Notes under the pieces: model-generated | Told to the model about the DNA's origin: nothing | The model's database searches: none | What the model saw: only the letters and a program-made list of their open reading frames with translations | Translations under genes and position numbers: made by a program | Assembly (NCBI GenBank): GCA_013694495.1 | Contig: JACDCH010000003.1 | Location: forward strand, 1-8,340 | Length of the DNA: 8,340 nucleotides | Direction of reading: 5' to 3' | Source: Acidimicrobiia bacterium | Lineage (GTDB): Bacteria > Actinomycetota > Acidimicrobiia > Acidimicrobiales > JACDCH01 | Part shown: piece by piece, positions 6,445-8,340 of the stretch | How the letters are laid out: each line of letters begins with the position of its first letter | Numbering within the stretch: the first letter of the stretch is position 1

Positions 6445-7143
6445 ATGGTCTCCTCAGCGAGGGAGGCGGCGACGGGCCGCCGCGAACAGCGCCGGCTCCA
6501 GCATCACGACCTGAGCCGGTCGCAGCTGCTCGCCGCGGCCGAGGAGGTCTTCGGGCGCAAGGGCTTTCACGACACGACCCTCAAGGAGGTCGCCGACCTC
6601 GCCGAGTTCTCTGTCGGGTCGGTGTACTCGTTCTTCGCCAGCAAGGACGACCTCTTCCAGGCGATCTTCGCCCGACGCGGCGAGGAGTTCATGGCCGAGA
6701 TGCGGGCGGTCCTGACCGACGACGGGGTCGGTCCGCTCCGGCAGCTGCACGCCCTCGTCGACTTCCAGGTCGGTTGGTTCCGCCGCCACGCCCGCTTCGC
6801 CCGCCTGTACCTGCGGTACTCGAGCGCGGCGATGCTCTCGGCCGACCGCGAGGCCGACGCCGTCATCGCCGACAACTACGCCGAGTCGATGCGCCTGCAG
6901 GCCGAGCTGCTCGCCCGCGGCCAGGCGACCGGCGCGTTCCGAACAGGCGACCCCGAGGTACTGGCCCGCTTGTTCAGCGGCATCGTCTCGGCGTACCAGG
7001 CGCTGGATCCCGCCGTGGTCGACGACTCGCCCCGGGGCGAGCGCCTGCCGCTGGCCCAGCTCCACGAGCTCGTCGAACACGCCTTCGCACCGGCGCCCAC
7101 CGGGCGCACCGGCACCCGCGCCGGCCGACGGGGCCGGCGATGA
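6445..7143 (+). CDS. TetR/AcrR-family transcriptional regulator
   Basis: 232 residues. The N-terminal TetR helix-turn-helix domain is SRSQLLAAAEEVFGRKGFHDTTLKEVADLAEFSVGSVYSFFASKDDLFQAIF (about 24-75), with the recognition helix in FSVGSVYSFFASKDDL. The helical ligand-binding and dimerisation domain (about 95-212) is variable and its ligand cannot be predicted. The C-terminus is a Pro/Gly/Arg-rich tail (RTGTRAGRRGRR), probably disordered. Start: a GTG at 6421 is in frame, but it lies between the candidate -35 and -10, so the ATG at 6445 is preferred. The last codons overlap the crotonase start (ATGA at 7140-7143). Regulator and enzyme are therefore co-translated, so it likely represses its own operon and perhaps the neighbouring DUF35-thiolase operon until an acyl-CoA ligand binds. 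That function is inferred from context. Confidence 0.9.
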   Translation: MVSSAREAATGRREQRRLQHHDLSRSQLLAAAEEVFGRKGFHDTTLKEVADLAEFSVGSVYSFFASKDDLFQAIFARRGEEFMAEMRAVLTDDGVGPLRQLHALVDFQVGWFRRHARFARLYLRYSSAAMLSADREADAVIADNYAESMRLQAELLARGQATGAFRTGDPEVLARLFSGIVSAYQALDPAVVDDSPRGERLPLAQLHELVEHAFAPAPTGRTGTRAGRRGRR

Positions 7144-7949
7144 CACCCCGCCCGCCCGAGGGCGACTGGCTCGGCACGCCGTACCTCCGCTTCGAACGCC
7201 ACGGACCGTTCGCCACCGTCACCGTCGACCGGCCCCAGGCCCGGAACGCGCTCACCCCGGCGATGTACTTCGGCATCCGCTACGCGATCGACCACGTCGG
7301 GCGGGACGCCGACCTCCACGGACTCCTCCTCACCGGTGTCGACGACGTCTTCATCCCGGGCGGAGACCTCGGCGGCAGCAACGTCGACGGGTGGGCTGAC
7401 TTGCCGATGCTGCTCGGTATGGACAACACGCCGTTCGAGGCGGTGCGGCGCTCGCCGAAGCCGATCGTCTGCGCCGTGAACGGGTTGTGCCAGGGCGGCG
7501 GGCTCATGATCGCCATGCTGAGCGATGTCACCGTGGCCAGCGACCGGGCCACGTTCCGCTCCCCCGAGCTGTTCCGCGGCATCGCCGACACGAACTACGC
7601 GCAGGTGCTGCCCCGCCAGATCGGTCCGGCCCGGGCCCGGGACATGCTCATGACGGGACGGACCGTCACCGCGCCCGAGGCGCTGGAGTGGGGAATCGTC
7701 GCCCGCCTCGTCGCCCACGAGGACCTCCTCGCCGAGGCCCGCAGCGTCCTCGAGATGTGCGCCCGCACCGCGCCCGAGGCGCGCCTCGCCGTGAAGCGGA
7801 CGTTGCACGAGTACTACGGGCACTACGACCGCATGGGCATGGACGCCAGCCTCTTCGGGCCCGAGTCCGTCGAGGGGTTCCGCTCGTTCAAGGAGCGTCG
7901 CTCGCCGGCCTGGGTGCCCGAGGAGCTGAAGACCGACGGACGGATCTGA
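7140..7949 (+). CDS. Enoyl-CoA hydratase/isomerase family (crotonase) protein
   Basis: 269 residues, the usual crotonase length. Family landmarks: FATVTVDRPQARNALTP (24-40); the first oxyanion-hole segment VFIPGGDLGG (70-79); the second, NGLCQGGGLMIAMLSDVTVAS (114-134); and FRSPELFRGIADTNYAQVLPRQIG (139-162), where Glu143 matches the first catalytic Glu (Glu144 of rat enoyl-CoA hydratase). The position of the second Glu (Glu164) appears to be Asp168 in RARDMLMTGR. The C-terminal helices follow (about 197-250). The CoA-thioester oxyanion hole is intact. The changed second acid leaves hydratase, isomerase or another crotonase activity open. Start: the ATG at 7140 overlaps the TetR stop by 4 bases (ATGA), so translation is coupled. 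The open frame before it is a shadow of the TetR gene. Confidence 0.92.
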   Translation: MTPRPPEGDWLGTPYLRFERHGPFATVTVDRPQARNALTPAMYFGIRYAIDHVGRDADLHGLLLTGVDDVFIPGGDLGGSNVDGWADLPMLLGMDNTPFEAVRRSPKPIVCAVNGLCQGGGLMIAMLSDVTVASDRATFRSPELFRGIADTNYAQVLPRQIGPARARDMLMTGRTVTAPEALEWGIVARLVAHEDLLAEARSVLEMCARTAPEARLAVKRTLHEYYGHYDRMGMDASLFGPESVEGFRSFKERRSPAWVPEELKTDGRI

Positions 7950-7952
7950 CCC

Positions 7953-7970
7953 GCGGCAGACGCCTGCCGC
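7953..7970. terminator. Hairpin between convergent crotonase and helicase genes
   Basis: Arms GCGGCAG (7953-7959) and CTGCCGC (7964-7970) are perfect 7-base complements around an ACGC loop, in the 30-base gap between two converging stops (7949 and 7980). There is no T-tract. It is probably a bidirectional terminator by position. Confidence 0.5.
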
Positions 7971-7979
7971 CGACGGGGA

Positions 7980-8340
7980 TCACGGGTCGGGGAGCGACCC
8001 GACCACCGTGAGGCGGTCGGTTGTCCGCGTGAGGCTCACGTAGAGATCTCGGCGCCCGCTCGGCCCGCTGCCAGCGATCGCCGCGGGGTCGACCACCACC
8101 ACCGAGTCGAACTCGAGGCCCTTCGCGCGGCGGGGGTCGAGCACGATCCTCCGGGCTCCGAAGATGTCGGCCGTCTCGGCAACCGTGTCGAGCGCCGCCG
8201 CCAGCGCCGGCCCCAGCGACCGGGGCGCGACCACCGCGACCTGGCCGGGACCGTCGAGCTCCAGCCGCTCGACCTCGCGCACCACCGTCGCGAGGAGGTC
8301 GGGGCCAGGCGCCACGAGGCGGGGCGGCGTGGCGCCCTCC
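7980..8340 (-). CDS. Superfamily 1 helicase (UvrD/HelD-like), C-terminal end only
   Basis: The last 119 codons of a minus-strand gene whose 5' end lies beyond the right edge. The frame is open to the last base. A GTG at 8315 is internal: family-like sequence (EGATPPRLV) continues upstream of it. The visible part holds the end of the second RecA-like motor domain. DIFGARRIVLDPRRAKGLEFDSVVVVDP matches helicase motif V and the strand after it (AKGLEFD). DLYVSLTRTTDRLTVVG matches motif VI, with the Arg that senses ATP. The gene ends soon after motif VI, as in actinobacterial HelD-like (helicase IV-related) proteins. HelD proteins bind and recycle RNA polymerase, while UvrD-type proteins act in DNA repair. 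The visible part cannot decide between them. Confidence 0.85.
   Translation of the reverse strand, partial: EGATPPRLVAPGPDLLATVVREVERLELDGPGQVAVVAPRSLGPALAAALDTVAETADIFGARRIVLDPRRAKGLEFDSVVVVDPAAIAGSGPSGRRDLYVSLTRTTDRLTVVGSLPDP

Noticed and set aside
6774..7139. N-terminal extension of the crotonase frame through the TetR gene
   Set aside because: The extension reads as Arg/Pro-rich shadow sequence in another frame of the TetR gene. The crotonase fold starts normally from the ATG at 7140.

Overview
This window looks like chromosomal DNA from a high-GC actinomycete. Codon third positions are almost all G or C, several starts are GTG, and the sigma factor, F420/FMN-type monooxygenase and DUF35-thiolase genes are of actinobacterial type. 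The mix suggests a member of the Acidimicrobiia or a relative, but that placement is inferred from gene style and not computed. I see no mobile element, CRISPR array, rRNA or tRNA. Genes are tightly packed, and the largest non-coding gap is about 210 bases.

Left part (1-2600, all on the minus strand, read right to left): a group 2 sigma-70 factor (2600-1656); a class I SAM-dependent methyltransferase 37 bases downstream (1618-869); a small S4-domain Hsp15-like RNA-binding protein (739-377); and the first 85 codons of a secreted collagen-like protein (255-1) that runs off the left edge. The sigma factor and methyltransferase are close enough to share a transcript. The last two genes have larger leader gaps that contain inverted repeats.

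Middle part (2601-4656): a divergent promoter region separates the sigma factor from a plus-strand luciferase-like flavin-dependent monooxygenase (2809-3864). This converges, across a hairpin, on a minus-strand EthD-like protein (4573-3896). The EthD-like gene diverges from the next operon across 82 bases that hold two overlapping, mutually exclusive inverted repeats.

Right part (4656-7949, plus strand): a DUF35 zinc-ribbon/OB-fold protein overlaps by 8 bases a thiolase of the SCP-x/lipid-transfer type. These are very likely a two-subunit acyl-CoA enzyme. A strong palindromic terminator ends this operon. A TetR-family regulator follows, with a candidate operator and a candidate leaderless promoter, and it overlaps by 4 bases an enoyl-CoA hydratase/isomerase-family (crotonase) gene. 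The region therefore reads as two short acyl-CoA metabolism operons, the second carrying a possible acyl-CoA-responsive repressor. The substrate cannot be read from the sequence. At the right edge, a minus-strand superfamily 1 (UvrD/HelD-like) helicase enters with only its C-terminal motor motifs inside the window.

I do not find a clearly new multi-gene system. The items most worth a second look are the collagen-like surface protein, the paired DUF35-thiolase with its switch-like leader, and the TetR-crotonase unit.
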